The position numbers and the translations under genes were made by a program. Source: JAMXLO01 sp036265005 (GTDB lineage: Bacteria > Pseudomonadota > Alphaproteobacteria > Acetobacterales > Acetobacteraceae). From it: a stretch of DNA of 64,000 nucleotides. The notes under the pieces are model-generated. The model did no database searches. It was not told where the DNA came from and saw nothing but the letters and a program-made list of their open reading frames with translations. The stretch lies in contig DATAPW010000153.1 of the NCBI GenBank assembly GCA_036265005.1, positions 28,380 through 92,379 on the forward strand, written 5' to 3'. Positions 8,439-17,019 of the stretch are shown here, in pieces (positions within the stretch are counted from its first letter, which is position 1; the number at the start of each line of letters is the position of its first letter).

Positions 8439-9150
8439 CGCGCTGCTGCTGAGCGACATCGACGCGTATTACGGCGACAGCCACGTGCTGCATCGCGTGT
8501 CGCTGCGATTGAGGGAAGGCCGGCTGCTCGGATTGCTGGGGCGCAACGGCGCGGGAAAGTCCACTTGCATGAGCGTCGTGGTGGGCTGGGTGCCGCCACG
8601 GCGCGGCAGTCTTGCGGTGTATGGCACGCCGGTCGCCGGCCGCGCACCGGAAGCGATCGCGGCACTCGGGGTTGCGCTGGTGCCGCAGGGGCGGCGCGTG
8701 TTCCGCAGCCTGACGGTACGCGAGAATCTCGTGGTGGCGGCACGCAAACCGCGCGGGACCGGTGGCGCGGAGCCGTGGACGATCGACCGCGTTTGCGCGA
8801 CGTTCCCTCGCCTGAGCGAGCGCCGCGAACAGTACGCCGGCCACCTGTCAGGTGGCGAGCAGCAGATGCTGGCGATCGGCCGCGCGCTGATGAGCAACCC
8901 GCGCGTGCTGCTCATGGACGAACCGTCCGAGGGATTGGCGCCGCAGATCGTCGCCGAAGTGATGGCGACGATACGGCAGTTGAAGCAGCACGGGCTGTCG
9001 ATCGTGCTGGTGGAACAGAACGCGCGGCTGGTGCTGGACCTCGCGGACGATATCGTGGTGCTGAACAGCGGCCGCGTGGTGGTCGACGATGCGGTGGACG
9101 CGTTGCAGCGCGATGGCGTCGATCTGCATCAGCATCTGGGGATTTTCTGA
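8428..9150 (+). CDS. livF: ABC transporter ATP-binding protein, LivF-like, TTG start
   Basis: A 240-residue ATPase: Walker A GRNGAGKST, a proper LSGGEQQMLAIGRAL signature, Walker B VLLMDEPSEGLAP, and the switch His replaced by Gln (VEQN), as is normal for LivF. The start is TTG at 8428. It is supported by a perfect AAGGAG at 8415-8420, seven bases upstream and inside the livG gene. The reading frame overlaps the livG end by 11 bases. This is the last gene of the importer unit. The convergent oxidoreductase gene begins 31 bases downstream. Confidence 0.92.
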   Translation: MADDALLLSDIDAYYGDSHVLHRVSLRLREGRLLGLLGRNGAGKSTCMSVVVGWVPPRRGSLAVYGTPVAGRAPEAIAALGVALVPQGRRVFRSLTVRENLVVAARKPRGTGGAEPWTIDRVCATFPRLSERREQYAGHLSGGEQQMLAIGRALMSNPRVLLMDEPSEGLAPQIVAEVMATIRQLKQHGLSIVLVEQNARLVLDLADDIVVLNSGRVVVDDAVDALQRDGVDLHQHLGIF

Positions 9151-9181
9151 TCCGGGCCGTCGCATCCGGTCATGCCAGACA

Positions 9182-10246
9182 CTACAGCTTCGCCATCACC
9201 AGACGCGCGAAGTCCTCAGCGAGCCGCCATTTCGCCGCGTTGCCGGTCGCGAACGTCAGCTCCTGCAGGCCATCTCGCTCCAGTTCGCGGATACGCTCGA
9301 TCAATTCGGCCGGGGTGCCCACGAGGCAGGTGTCGCGGATCAACTGCGCGTCGATCAGTTCCGCCTCGCCCGGATGCAGCTTCGCGTAGTGGAACTCGTG
9401 CGTGCGGAAGTGCCGATGCTCCGGCGGAGTCGCTTCCACCAGCGCGCAGTACGGCTGCCAGATGCGCTGCAGGAATGGCGGCGGATCGACACGGCGTTCG
9501 TGCACCTCGTCGTAGAAGTAGTACACGCTTGCCATCACATTCGGGCCGACCGCCGCCTTGATCCGATCGGAATCGACCGCCTCGCCCGGTTCCAGCACCA
9601 CGACATTGGTCAGCGCCGCATTGCGAAAGCCGGCCATGTCGCGATTGCCGCGGCTGGCGCCCTGCCGTACATGGCCCAGCGCGTCGGCGACCGCCACACC
9701 ACGCGGCGGAATCGCGAACACCAGGCCATCGCCGTATTCGCCCGCCAATCCCATCGCGCGCGGTCCGAAGCCCGATACGTAAAGCGGGATCTTCGGCTCC
9801 AGGTTCATATACTTGAACTCGTGCATCAGCATGCTGATCGGCCGCGTGACGCCATTGAACGCGTAGTCCACCACCTCGCCGCGCAGCAGTGCCGACAACA
9901 CACGCAGGTAGTCGGCAAACGCGGCGATCTTCATCGGGCGCTGGCCCATGCTGCGCATCGCGGTGTTGCCGGTGCCGATGCCGAGGAACACGCGGCCCGG
10001 TGCCAGCCGATTCAGCGTCGCCATCGCCGCCGCCTGTACCGGCGGAATGCGCGTGCCGCAGATTGCCGTGCCGGGACCGATGCGCAACCTGCTGGTTTGC
10101 CGCGCCGCCAGGGCGAGAACGGCATAGCAGTCGGAGAACAGCATCTGGCTGTCGGCCACCCAGACCGAATCGTAGCCGAGAGCCTCGGCATGACTGAAGA
10201 AACCGACCTCGTCGATGTCGGCCATCACCGTGAAGCCGAACTTCAT
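9182..10246 (-). CDS. Luciferase-like (LLM class) flavin- or F420-dependent oxidoreductase
   Basis: A 354-residue TIM-barrel enzyme of the bacterial luciferase-like family: MKFGFTVMADIDEVGFFSHAEALG, SVWVADSQ, RLRIGPGTAICGTRIPPVQAA, GRVFLGIGTGNTA, and VGTPAELIERI near the end. Family members use FMN or F420 to oxidise or reduce small organics. The cofactor cannot be decided here. The start at 10246 is preceded by AGGAA and begins exactly at the conserved first beta strand. It is convergent with livF and divergent from gshB. Confidence 0.85.
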   Translation of the reverse strand: MKFGFTVMADIDEVGFFSHAEALGYDSVWVADSQMLFSDCYAVLALAARQTSRLRIGPGTAICGTRIPPVQAAAMATLNRLAPGRVFLGIGTGNTAMRSMGQRPMKIAAFADYLRVLSALLRGEVVDYAFNGVTRPISMLMHEFKYMNLEPKIPLYVSGFGPRAMGLAGEYGDGLVFAIPPRGVAVADALGHVRQGASRGNRDMAGFRNAALTNVVVLEPGEAVDSDRIKAAVGPNVMASVYYFYDEVHERRVDPPPFLQRIWQPYCALVEATPPEHRHFRTHEFHYAKLHPGEAELIDAQLIRDTCLVGTPAELIERIRELERDGLQELTFATGNAAKWRLAEDFARLVMAKL

Positions 10247-10297
10247 ATGCGTTTCCTGTCCCTGGGCCGGCGATGTCGGCAAGCAGGCAGGCGATTT

Positions 10298-10418
10298 ACC
10301 ACGGAGGACCAATGGAGGGCCACCGAGGGTCACGGAGAAACAATGAATGCGCGGCGCGAAGCGCCAATTGAATACTGCTCCGTGGCCCTCCGTGGTCCTC
10401 CGCGCTTCCTCCGTGTTA
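10298..10418. repeat. Inverted-repeat element (CACGGAGGA family) upstream of gshB
   Basis: A 121-base imperfect inverted repeat. The left arm starts ACCACGGAGGACC, the right arm ends CTTCCTCCGTGTT, and GCGCGGCGCGAAGCGCC lies near the centre. It fills most of the divergent intergenic region between the luciferase-like gene and gshB. Close relatives occur at 58363-58460 and, more degraded, at 40980-41063, so this is a dispersed family. Confidence 0.75.
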
Positions 10419-10461
10419 GGATGATTGCCTGCTCTCCCGCACACCCTGACAGGGGATCGCC

Positions 10462-11442
10462 ATGGCACGGCAGCTCAAGGTAGCGGTCCAGATGGACCCG
10501 ATCGAATCGATCAATATCGATGCCGACTCCACCTTCGCTCTGATGCTGGAAGCACAGCGGCGGGGCCATCTGCTGTGGCACTACGAGGTGCGGCACATGG
10601 CGCTGCGCGAGGGCGTGAAGCGGCAAGGCGACAAGCGGGAGGAGCGGCTCCAGGCACGCGCCCGCCCGGTCAGCGTGGAGCGCCGGCATGGCACGCACTA
10701 CACGTTCGGCGAAAGCAGCCTGCTCGATCTCAGCACGATGGACGTGGTGCTGATGCGCCAGGACCCGCCGTTCGACATGGCCTACATCACCGCCACCCAC
10801 CTGCTGGAGCACATCCATCCGAAGACGCTGGTGGTGAACGACCCGGCCTCGGTGCGCAATGCGCCGGAGAAGCTGCTGGTCACGCATTTCCCCGACCTGA
10901 TGCCGCCCACCATGATCACCTGGGACCTCGAGGCGATCCGCAACTTTCGCCACGAGCACCAGGACATCATCGTCAAGCCGTTGTTCGGCAATGGCGGCGC
11001 CGGCGTGTTCCGCATCAAGCCGGACGATGAGAACCTGGCCGCCCTGCTGGAGATGCACTTCGCGCGCTCGCGCGAACCGCTGATGTTCCAGCGCTACGAG
11101 CCCGCGGTGCGGCAGGGCGACAAGCGCATCATCCTAGTGGACGGCGAGCCAGTGGGCGTGGTGAACCGGGTGCCGGCGGCAGGCGAGGCGCGCTCCAACA
11201 TGCATGTCGGCGGCCGGCCGGAAAAATGCACGCTCTCTGCCCGTGACCGCGAAATCTGCGCTGCGATCGGCCCGACCTTGCGCGAGCAAGGTATGATTTT
11301 CGTCGGCATCGACGTGATCGGCGACTGGCTGACCGAGATCAACGTGACGTCGCCCACCGGTATCCAGGAAATCGACCGGTTCGATGGCATCAGCATCGAG
11401 AGCATGATCTGGGACCGCATCGAGGCCAGGCGCGGCGGCTGA
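10462..11442 (+). CDS. gshB: Glutathione synthetase
   Basis: A 326-residue ATP-grasp ligase joining gamma-glutamylcysteine and glycine. The N-terminal GSH-S domain reads VAVQMDPIESINIDADSTF, with VLMRQDPPFDMAYI. The ATP-grasp region includes HQDIIVKPLFGNGGAGVFRI. Near the C-terminus come GIDVIGDWLTEINVTSPTGI and IQEIDRFDG, all canonical for GshB. The length matches the family (~315 aa). An AGGGGAT site precedes the ATG. It is monocistronic, and the partner gene gshA lies 32 kb away in this window. Confidence 0.96.
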   Translation: MARQLKVAVQMDPIESINIDADSTFALMLEAQRRGHLLWHYEVRHMALREGVKRQGDKREERLQARARPVSVERRHGTHYTFGESSLLDLSTMDVVLMRQDPPFDMAYITATHLLEHIHPKTLVVNDPASVRNAPEKLLVTHFPDLMPPTMITWDLEAIRNFRHEHQDIIVKPLFGNGGAGVFRIKPDDENLAALLEMHFARSREPLMFQRYEPAVRQGDKRIILVDGEPVGVVNRVPAAGEARSNMHVGGRPEKCTLSARDREICAAIGPTLREQGMIFVGIDVIGDWLTEINVTSPTGIQEIDRFDGISIESMIWDRIEARRGG

Positions 11443-11445
11443 GGA

Positions 11446-11727
11446 TCAGTCGTCCCCGGGCTCGCTGGCATTCTTGCGAATGATCGCGACGGCGATCAGC
11501 ACGAATGCGACGACGCGCAGCAAATAGAACGAGCTTCTCGAATGCTCCGGTTCGGGTATCAGGACGACGACCGCCGTATTCGCCGCCAGCAACCAGAATG
11601 CTGCGGCGAACGCGAGGAACAGTGCGTCCCGACTGCGCCACCAGAACTTGGCAAAGAACAGACCGCATGCCAGGAACCCGGCCGTAATCATGCCGGAGAA
11701 ATAGGTATTGACCACAGGATCGTTCAC
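11446..11727 (-). CDS. Small DUF5985-like membrane protein, second of a pair
   Basis: A 93-residue protein with three hydrophobic segments (FSGMITAGFLACGLFF, ALFLAFAAAFWLLAANTAVVVLI, YLLRVVAFVLIAVAII) separated by short charged loops, with an acidic tail EPGDD. It resembles the DUF5985 family in length and in the WRSRD and WLLAANTA motifs. It starts at GTG, whose G is shared with the TAG stop of the preceding gene (TAGTG), so it is translationally coupled to it. It is a divergent paralogue of that gene. Function unknown. Confidence 0.72.
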   Translation of the reverse strand: MNDPVVNTYFSGMITAGFLACGLFFAKFWWRSRDALFLAFAAAFWLLAANTAVVVLIPEPEHSRSSFYLLRVVAFVLIAVAIIRKNASEPGDD

Positions 11728-12008
11728 TATACTTCCCAGATAAAGCCATACAGCATTGCGCTGACCGCCAGAAATACTGTAAAGATCCGGAAAATTGACA
11801 GATCCAGGTCGGGCAACAGCAGAACATCTACTGCCAGCACCAGATTGTTCAGCGCCAGCAATCCGAAGCAGATCGCGCTCCACACCAGCAGCCTGGTTCT
11901 TCCCCGACGATAGGCGCGCGCCAGCAGGTAGGCGCAGAGCAGGCTGGTGACCACGCAGAGCAGATAAACCGTCGCCTCCAGCAGAGACCCGCTCCATTGG
12001 ATGACCAT
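11727..12008 (-). CDS. Small DUF5985-like membrane protein, first of a pair
   Basis: A 93-residue protein with three hydrophobic helices (VYLLCVVTSLLCAYLLARAY, LLVWSAICFGLLALNNLVLAV, IFRIFTVFLAVSAMLYGFIW). The RAYRRGRTRLLVWSA and LALNNL motifs match the DUF5985 family as I know it. The ATG at 12008 is preceded by GAGGCG. It is coupled to the next gene by a one-base overlap. It lies downstream of a Crp/Fnr-type regulator on the same strand (gap 135 bases), so the three genes may form one unit. Function unknown. Confidence 0.75.
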   Translation of the reverse strand: MVIQWSGSLLEATVYLLCVVTSLLCAYLLARAYRRGRTRLLVWSAICFGLLALNNLVLAVDVLLLPDLDLSIFRIFTVFLAVSAMLYGFIWEV

Positions 12009-12143
12009 CTACGCCTCGCCCATCCTGACGCTGAATATCTGCGCCGCGACTTTCGTTGCTAGCCGCTCACCGTCATAGCTGAGCCGGGCAGGTAAATTGC
12101 CGATGATCGATTGCGGTCGCATCGTCAGGCTATGACGGCCCGC

Positions 12144-12938
12144 TCAGATCCTGCGGGGTCGCCTGGGCCGCAGCCTGAACGCGTCGCCAAACACCTTTTC
12201 CACCGGAGGCTGCGGCGCAGCAGATGGCCGTACGATCGCATCGCCGCCGGGCTGGGCCGCCTCACAGGCTCCCGCATAGCTGCGCAGTCGTGAAATGTCG
12301 TGCAGCACAACCCGGGAGCCATGCGTCTCCACACCGAACGTCCGCAGCATCATGAAGGCGCGCGACAGGTTTTCGGCGCGACAGCCAAGCCAGGAAGCCA
12401 GCAGGCCCTTGGTGACCGGGAGCCGGAAATCCGCGCGCAAGGCGGTCGGTTCGCCGACCAGGCTGAGCAGGTAGGTACCCAGGCGCTGCGTGGCGACGCG
12501 GACCTTCAGGTCCACGACCTGGCGCGTCATGCTGCTCAGTTCCGCGGACATGGCGCGCATCATCGCCATGGCGGCAACCGGCCGTGCGGCCACCACTTCG
12601 CGCATCGGTTCCGCCGCTATCCTGACCAGCAGCGAATTCGAGATCGCTTCGGCGCCCATCTGGTAAGGCTCGTCCGTCAGCACGTTGGCCAGAACGAAAC
12701 TGCTGGACGGTCCGAGGATGTCGATCACCGTGCTCGATGCATCGGGCGCCGTTCCGGTAAGACTGACCCGGCCATCGAGCAAGACGTAGAGGCACTCGGG
12801 CAGCGTGCCTTCCCGGAACAGCACGTCGCCCTGGGCGGCTTCGGCGATATTGCCTACCGCCGCGACGCGCTCCAGCACCTCGCCATCGAGTTGGGCAAAT
12901 CCAGGTACTGTTCGAAGCATGGTTTCGATCGACTGCAT
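12144..12938 (-). CDS. Crp/Fnr family transcriptional regulator
   Basis: A 264-residue regulator. Residues ~15-120 form the cyclic-nucleotide-binding-like beta roll (GDVLFREGTLPECLYVLLDG), then a dimerisation helix. The winged helix-turn-helix is at ~173-207 (LPVTKGLLASWLGCRAENLSRAFMMLRTFGV). There is no Fnr-type N-terminal Cys cluster, so oxygen sensing through Fe-S is unlikely. The start at 12938 (MQSIETMLRTV) matches where family domains begin; a longer in-frame start exists at 12986. The ~40-residue Pro/Arg-rich C-terminal extension after the HTH is unusual. Ligand and regulon unknown. Confidence 0.87.
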   Translation of the reverse strand: MQSIETMLRTVPGFAQLDGEVLERVAAVGNIAEAAQGDVLFREGTLPECLYVLLDGRVSLTGTAPDASSTVIDILGPSSSFVLANVLTDEPYQMGAEAISNSLLVRIAAEPMREVVAARPVAAMAMMRAMSAELSSMTRQVVDLKVRVATQRLGTYLLSLVGEPTALRADFRLPVTKGLLASWLGCRAENLSRAFMMLRTFGVETHGSRVVLHDISRLRSYAGACEAAQPGGDAIVRPSAAPQPPVEKVFGDAFRLRPRRPRRI

Positions 12939-13026
12939 TGCGGACCTTGCGCGAAAAGCACCTGCGGCATCACCGCCTCCGCACATTCATACATCGCTCC
13001 GGCGGTTTTGACCAAACATGCCGCCG

Positions 13027-16000
13027 TCAGTATTCGAACTGGTAGGTCAACCCGAGGCTGGTGCCGTTCGACGCGCCGGCTGTACCAACCGCGGAGGCTT
13101 CGCCGGTGCCCGCCGTGGCCTCCAGTTTCAGTCCCTTGGCGATGTCGATCTGCATGCTCGCCTGCGTACCTCCGCCCGACGCACTCTGTTTGGCACCGAG
13201 ATAGACGTTCGGTGCAAGGTAGCGTCCGGCCTCCAGTGTCGGGTTGCCGTTGGCGCCGCTGCCGACCGAGAGGCGATCCAGGCCCAGGCCCTGCCGCACC
13301 TTGTCCAGCGGGTCGCCGATACCGGAGCCGCCGGCCCCGGTCAGGGTGGCCAGCCCGGCCGCCATGCCGGCGACCTGGAATGGGCTGAGCTTGCCGACGC
13401 CGGTGCCGAACAGCAGTTGCGCCAGCACCTCGTCCTGCGGCAATTCCGGCACGCTGGTCAGCGCGATCTTCGGGTTATGTGCGGTGCCGCTGATGGTCAG
13501 CGTCGCGGTCACGTTGCCGCTGCTGCTGGTCGCCACAAGATGGATCGCCGGATCGGTGATGCTGCCGCCATTGAAGCTGATTTCGCCCTCGCTGAAATCG
13601 AGCGCGTGGCCGGCGAGGCTCAGCGTGCCGCGCCGCAGGTGCAGCGCGCCCTGGGTGATCGGTTGGGCGAGTGTTCCGGCGACCTTCATAGACCCGCCGA
13701 ATTCCACATCCAGCCCGCGGCCGCGGATGAACACCTGCTGAGGTGCATCCAGCGTCAGGTTCAGCGTCACCACCACTGGCGGCGCCGCTGGCTGTGCAGC
13801 CGGCCTTGCGCCGGGCTGCTGCACCGGTAGGACGGCGATGCTGGACGGCAGGCGTTCCGGCACCCGGATATCGGCACGCTGCACATGCACGGTGCCCCCG
13901 ACGGCAAGCTGGGTCAGTGCCTGGCCGCGCACTGTCAGGTCGGCATCCAGCACGGCGCTGATCAGGTCGCTGGCCAGTGGCCTAGCATTCTTCGCGGTCA
14001 GGGTGAGATCGATCGGCAGGCCAGGTTCCTGCACGCCAATGGTGCCGCTCACGCTGATCGTGCCATCCCCGGCCTTGGCAGTGAATTGCGTGATCCGCAG
14101 TACCGGACCGCTCGCCTGGACCCGGGCAGTGACGTCGGTCAGGTGAAGACCCGCCGCGTAATCCTGCACCTCACCGCCGGCAAGCTGTGCCGTCCCGGTG
14201 ACATTCGGCGCGGCGGTGGTCCCGGCGATGGTGGTGTCCAGCGTAACCCGGCCGCGGACTCGCCGTCCGTTGGCAGCCAGCACCGGATCCAGCACGGCGA
14301 GGTCGAGCATGCCACTTGCCCGCAGGTCCATCGCGCCGCCTGCGGCGAGCGGTGCCCTCCCGGTCAGGCTGACACGCGATGATCCTGCCGCGATGCTGGC
14401 ATCGACCTGGGCGTCTGCGCCGTTCAGCCTGGCGCTGGCGGTAATATTTGCCGGTGGCACGGCCCGGCCCGGCCCGCTCCTGGCGCGCAGCCCGGTGGCG
14501 GTCAGCTTGACCGTCCCGTTGGGACGCGACGACGTGCCGGTGATGCGGGCATCTGCCTGCAGCGTGCCATCGGCCGCAAAGGCCGGCGATGCCACCGCAG
14601 CGATGTCGGCCGGCAGGTTGCGCAGCGACGCGGTCAGGTCGAGTGTTGTGCCCGCGCGGCCGGACACGTCCAGCACTGCCTGGCGCACTCCCAGCCGCAG
14701 GTGATCGATCGCGACGCCGTCGGCGAAGCCGAGATGCACCGGCGCCAGCAGGCGGATACTCTGCTGCCGCCAGTCGCCCTGCAGCGACGCGACGCTCAGC
14801 GAGCGCGAGGCGGTGTCGAGCGTCGCCGCCGCGCTGAGCCGCGCCGCTGCTCCCTGCAGATTCGGCACCGTGGCCGACAGCTTCAGCGCAAGCGCGTCGA
14901 CTGGCCCGTTTGCCGTCATGCGCAGCGAGCCCGCCACATTGCTCGCCCGCGCGCCCTCGACGTCGAGCCGTGCATCCACCACCGGATGCGATTGCGGCTG
15001 GTCGACATCGGCGACCAGATCGACCCGCGACGCCGCGGCGGTACCCGCCAAATCAGCGCCGGTGACATTGACGGTCAGGTGCGCCTTATCCGGCGACGCA
15101 TCCAGCGCAGCATCGAGGCTGCCCGCGATCGGCCGCCCGACCAGCGGCTCCAGGTCGGCCAGCCGCGTCATGGCGACGTGCAGCTTGCCGGCCGGTACCA
15201 TGGTCGATGTCGGCATTTGCAGGGCCCCGCCGGCCTGCAGGCTCTTCCAGCTCGCCCGTTCGATGTCGATCGCCAGCCCCTCGTCGCGACGCTGCAGCGA
15301 CACCGCCAGATCGAGCGGGGCGTCGAGCAGCGCGCCCTGCGCGGTGATCTGCGCGCTGGGATTGCCGGGCAGGCCATTGACGGCGATCCGTGCGGTGAGA
15401 GCGCCGGACGACACACCCCTGGTGGCGATCCCGCCGTTGATGTCGGCGGTCAGCGCCAGGTTGTCGGTCGTTCCGCTCGCCTGCCCGGTCGCCTGGAGCT
15501 GGCCTGCCAGCGTCGGTTCGGCGGCCGACAGGTCGGCCACGCCTAGCGTCCAGTGCAGATCGACCTGGTTGTTCGCCACGGATCCGTTGGCAGACATGCT
15601 AACCGATCGGCCGCTGAACTGGAGCTGCGACAATGTGATGTCCCGGCCACGCAGTGTTGCCGCCAGGTGCAGCTCTCCGTCGTCGCCGACCATCGCGCGC
15701 GCCTGCTGCAGGCCTCCGGTCACCCCGAGCTTGCCATCCACGGCAACCGTCGCGGAATCGCCCTGCATCGCCGCATGCAATTTGAGGGAGAGGCCGCCTT
15801 GCAAATCGAGCTTCTCCACCGCCGCGAGCGGGGCGAGCTCCGCCACGTCCACCGTGGCATCGAGGCGGCGGGCGTCGCCGGTCAGCACGTCGCCATCCAC
15901 GGCGAACAGCTTGTGGCGCAAGGTGACATGCACCGGCCGGTCCGGTGCATCCAGTCGCACATCGGCCTGGATGATCAGCGGATCGTCGGCCAGCAGGTCG

Positions 16001-17019
16001 GGACTGGGTCCGGGCACATGCAGCCCCACGACCTGGCCATCCAGGCGAACCTGTCCGGCGTTGCCGGATATGTCGGCACTGATGTTGCCGGCGGTGGCAC
16101 CTGCGGCCGTGAGCGCGTCGATGCGCAGATGGCCGGTGGCATCGGGCCGGATGAACGGGCCGCTCACATGCGCATCGAGCGCCACCGCCTGCCAGGCAAT
16201 ATCCGGGCGCGGCTGCATGGCGGGTGCAGACGCCGAAACCGTGAGGTCGGCGGCCAGATGCTCCAGGTCGAGGGTCCCGTCGGCCGCGGCATGCAGCGGC
16301 CCGGCGGACAACGTGAGGTGTGTGGCCACCGCACCCTTCGGGCCGTCCACATGGGCTTCGAGCGCCAGGGATCCGAGGTCGGGCAGGCCGGCTATCCCGG
16401 CCACCAGGCCATGCGCCGGTTCGCTTGCCTGCAACGTGGCATGCAGTGCCGCAGGATCGATCGCGCCATCCAGCGCGTAACTGCCGGCGCCATCGACCTG
16501 GCGGACATGCAGCGACACGCGGCCTTCCGCGAGGCTCTGCAACTCGCCCGACCCGTTCAACGCAATCGCTGCCGGTACGCCCGCGATCGGCGCCCCGATG
16601 TCCACCCGCCCGACCTCGAGTTCGCGCAGGATCACTGGCGCTGGCAGGCTGTAGGTGCCGCCGGAGGATGAACTGGCCGGCATCCGCATGACATCGACGT
16701 GTGCTGCGGCCAGGCGGTCGATCACGATCAGCCGGTGCAGCAGTTGCAGCGGGGACCAGTCGAACACGAAGCCGTCGATCGTGGCGTAGTCGCCGTGGGG
16801 ATCCCGCAACGCGACATGGGCAACTCGCAGCGCGTCGGGAAACCGGCCGGAGATGCCGGCAAGCCGGACCGTATCGCCGGTCAGCTTCGGTGTCAGGCTC
16901 TCGATCGCGTGCCTGCCCGGCCCGGTATTGGCAGCCACCAGCACGGCGACCACCAGCAGGACCGGTACGCCCACCAGCACTGCCAGTATCCACCCGAGCC
17001 ATTTCACTACGCGGCGCAT
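13027..17019 (-). CDS. tamB: Translocation and assembly module protein TamB (DUF490)
   Basis: A 1330-residue AsmA/TamB-type protein. There is one N-terminal transmembrane anchor (residues ~7-30, LGWILAVLVGVPVLLVVAVLV), then a very long periplasmic beta-rich region of repeating LxLxxxxG elements. The conserved C-terminal TamB domain includes GTLSLAGHALDFSEGEISFNG, ALTSVPELPQDEVLAQLLFG, KLSPFQVAGMAAGLATLTG, and an aromatic end, GLTYQFEY. Known role: it bridges the inner membrane to TamA and helps outer-membrane assembly or lipid transport. It follows tamA with a one-base TGATG overlap. Confidence 0.95.
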   Translation of the reverse strand: MRRVVKWLGWILAVLVGVPVLLVVAVLVAANTGPGRHAIESLTPKLTGDTVRLAGISGRFPDALRVAHVALRDPHGDYATIDGFVFDWSPLQLLHRLIVIDRLAAAHVDVMRMPASSSSGGTYSLPAPVILRELEVGRVDIGAPIAGVPAAIALNGSGELQSLAEGRVSLHVRQVDGAGSYALDGAIDPAALHATLQASEPAHGLVAGIAGLPDLGSLALEAHVDGPKGAVATHLTLSAGPLHAAADGTLDLEHLAADLTVSASAPAMQPRPDIAWQAVALDAHVSGPFIRPDATGHLRIDALTAAGATAGNISADISGNAGQVRLDGQVVGLHVPGPSPDLLADDPLIIQADVRLDAPDRPVHVTLRHKLFAVDGDVLTGDARRLDATVDVAELAPLAAVEKLDLQGGLSLKLHAAMQGDSATVAVDGKLGVTGGLQQARAMVGDDGELHLAATLRGRDITLSQLQFSGRSVSMSANGSVANNQVDLHWTLGVADLSAAEPTLAGQLQATGQASGTTDNLALTADINGGIATRGVSSGALTARIAVNGLPGNPSAQITAQGALLDAPLDLAVSLQRRDEGLAIDIERASWKSLQAGGALQMPTSTMVPAGKLHVAMTRLADLEPLVGRPIAGSLDAALDASPDKAHLTVNVTGADLAGTAAASRVDLVADVDQPQSHPVVDARLDVEGARASNVAGSLRMTANGPVDALALKLSATVPNLQGAAARLSAAATLDTASRSLSVASLQGDWRQQSIRLLAPVHLGFADGVAIDHLRLGVRQAVLDVSGRAGTTLDLTASLRNLPADIAAVASPAFAADGTLQADARITGTSSRPNGTVKLTATGLRARSGPGRAVPPANITASARLNGADAQVDASIAAGSSRVSLTGRAPLAAGGAMDLRASGMLDLAVLDPVLAANGRRVRGRVTLDTTIAGTTAAPNVTGTAQLAGGEVQDYAAGLHLTDVTARVQASGPVLRITQFTAKAGDGTISVSGTIGVQEPGLPIDLTLTAKNARPLASDLISAVLDADLTVRGQALTQLAVGGTVHVQRADIRVPERLPSSIAVLPVQQPGARPAAQPAAPPVVVTLNLTLDAPQQVFIRGRGLDVEFGGSMKVAGTLAQPITQGALHLRRGTLSLAGHALDFSEGEISFNGGSITDPAIHLVATSSSGNVTATLTISGTAHNPKIALTSVPELPQDEVLAQLLFGTGVGKLSPFQVAGMAAGLATLTGAGGSGIGDPLDKVRQGLGLDRLSVGSGANGNPTLEAGRYLAPNVYLGAKQSASGGGTQASMQIDIAKGLKLEATAGTGEASAVGTAGASNGTSLGLTYQFEY

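Noticed and set aside
14813..16480. Long open frames (up to 555 codons) opposite tamB
   Set aside because: They lie antisense to a clear TamB gene in high-GC DNA, are Ser/Ala/Arg-rich and show no domain motif; typical shadows.
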